23,515 nt of DNA, from assembly GCA_002477475.1 (NCBI GenBank), contig DLPX01000051.1, positions 1,252 through 24,766 of the forward strand. The letters are read 5' to 3'. Source of the stretch: Proteobacteria bacterium UBA7447 (GTDB lineage: Bacteria; Pseudomonadota; Gammaproteobacteria; Arenicellales; UBA868). Position numbers and translations under genes: made by a program. Shown here in pieces: positions 23,181-23,515 of this stretch (positions within the stretch are counted from its first letter, which is position 1; each line of letters opens with the position of its first letter). The notes under the pieces were generated by a model. That model was given only the letters and a program-made list of their open reading frames with translations, made no database searches and was not told where the DNA came from.

Positions 23181-23515
23181 AATACTCCTCCGTTGAAAAG
23201 ATTATTTCGTTTGCGTCCTTGGTTATCCCGACAACACGGCATCCCAGTCTTATTTAGGGCTGACATACCTGCTGTCCCAGCGGCTAATGAGAATCACCTC
23301 AGGTGTATTTATTAAACTCCCTTATAGGTAGATAAACAATCAGCCGTAGAACTGAGTGTAGGCTAGTTGAATTGGAAGACCTATAACCAAAAATACACCA
23401 ATTATTCGATTTGAAAGGGCTCGACTTAGATAACGGCCTATTTAGGGTAAAACACTGATTGTTATAGGCTATATTATGAATTTAGTTCCAGAAAATCGAC
23501 TCCGGCATGCAGCGT
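23181..23515. promoter_or_regulatory. AT-rich upstream region of proX
   Basis: A 335-bp stretch with no well-supported gene. It contains the proX ribosome-binding site (23185-23191 on the complement), a TATTTAGGG motif at 23251-23259 repeated at 23439-23447, several TTATAGG/CCTATAA words, and a separated ACAATCAG/CTGATTGT inverted pair near 23336 and 23455. These may be regulator sites; I cannot assign a specific promoter with confidence. Confidence 0.4.
23476..23515 (+). CDS. Possible start of a divergent gene, cut by the window edge
   Basis: An ATG at 23476 opens a frame of 13 codons (MNLVPENRLRHAA) to the window end. The preceding TATATTAT is AT-rich and there is no clear ribosome-binding site. 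It could be the start of a regulator divergent from proX, but 13 residues are too few for any family call. Confidence 0.2.
   Translation, partial: MNLVPENRLRHAA

Noticed and set aside
1..23515. Mobile element, prophage, toxin-antitoxin or CRISPR/defence system
   Set aside because: No transposase, integrase, terminal repeats, spaced direct repeats or defence-type domains were seen on either strand.

Overview
The window reads as an ordinary chromosomal stretch of a proteobacterium, most likely a marine-type gammaproteobacterium. That lineage call is inference: it rests on the compact btuFCD-cobUTSC salvage cluster, a NodI/NodJ-type exporter, a FadR-type GntR regulator and a glycine-betaine transporter with fused permeases. 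Base composition looks moderate, with AT-rich intergenic regulatory stretches. I see no rRNA, tRNA, insertion sequence, phage gene or CRISPR array.

Bases 1-5145 (+) form a cobalamin uptake and salvage operon: the C-terminal part of the periplasmic B12-binding protein BtuF, the permease BtuC, the ATPase BtuD, then CobU, CobT, CobS and CobC, which activate cobinamide and assemble the lower nucleotide loop. Bases 5178-7682 (-) carry a NodI/NodJ-family ABC-2 exporter pair behind a HAD-IIA phosphatase. A divergent 189-residue protein of unknown function (7808-8377, +) ends tail to tail with a FadR-type GntR regulator (8374-9120, -).

The regulator faces a 315-bp AT-rich control region with two adjacent inverted repeats, and then the most interesting part, 9436-18883 (+). 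This holds an FAD-dependent DAO-family oxidoreductase, a glutamine-synthetase-fold ligase resembling gamma-glutamylmethylamide synthetase, three separate proteins matching the glutaminase, GXGXG and FMN domains of glutamate synthase (the MgsABC/GlxBCD arrangement), a 129-residue protein I do not recognise, FolD, and formate-tetrahydrofolate ligase. The convergent block 18937-23180 (-) encodes a quaternary-amine ABC transporter: ProX-type binding protein, ProV-type ATPase, and a ProW-type permease with two permease domains in one chain.

Taken together, 9.1-23.2 kb looks like a methylated-amine module. Betaine-like compounds are imported, N-methyl groups are captured as N-methylglutamate or oxidised by a flavoprotein, and the one-carbon unit passes through folate to formate with ATP recovery. 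Two departures from the textbook stand out. The usual four-subunit N-methylglutamate dehydrogenase (MgdABCD) is absent from the window, with a single flavoprotein and the 129-residue protein in its place. The FolD has Gln where the catalytic Lys is expected, together with a DVDG-to-DVEG change, so its cyclohydrolase activity is doubtful.
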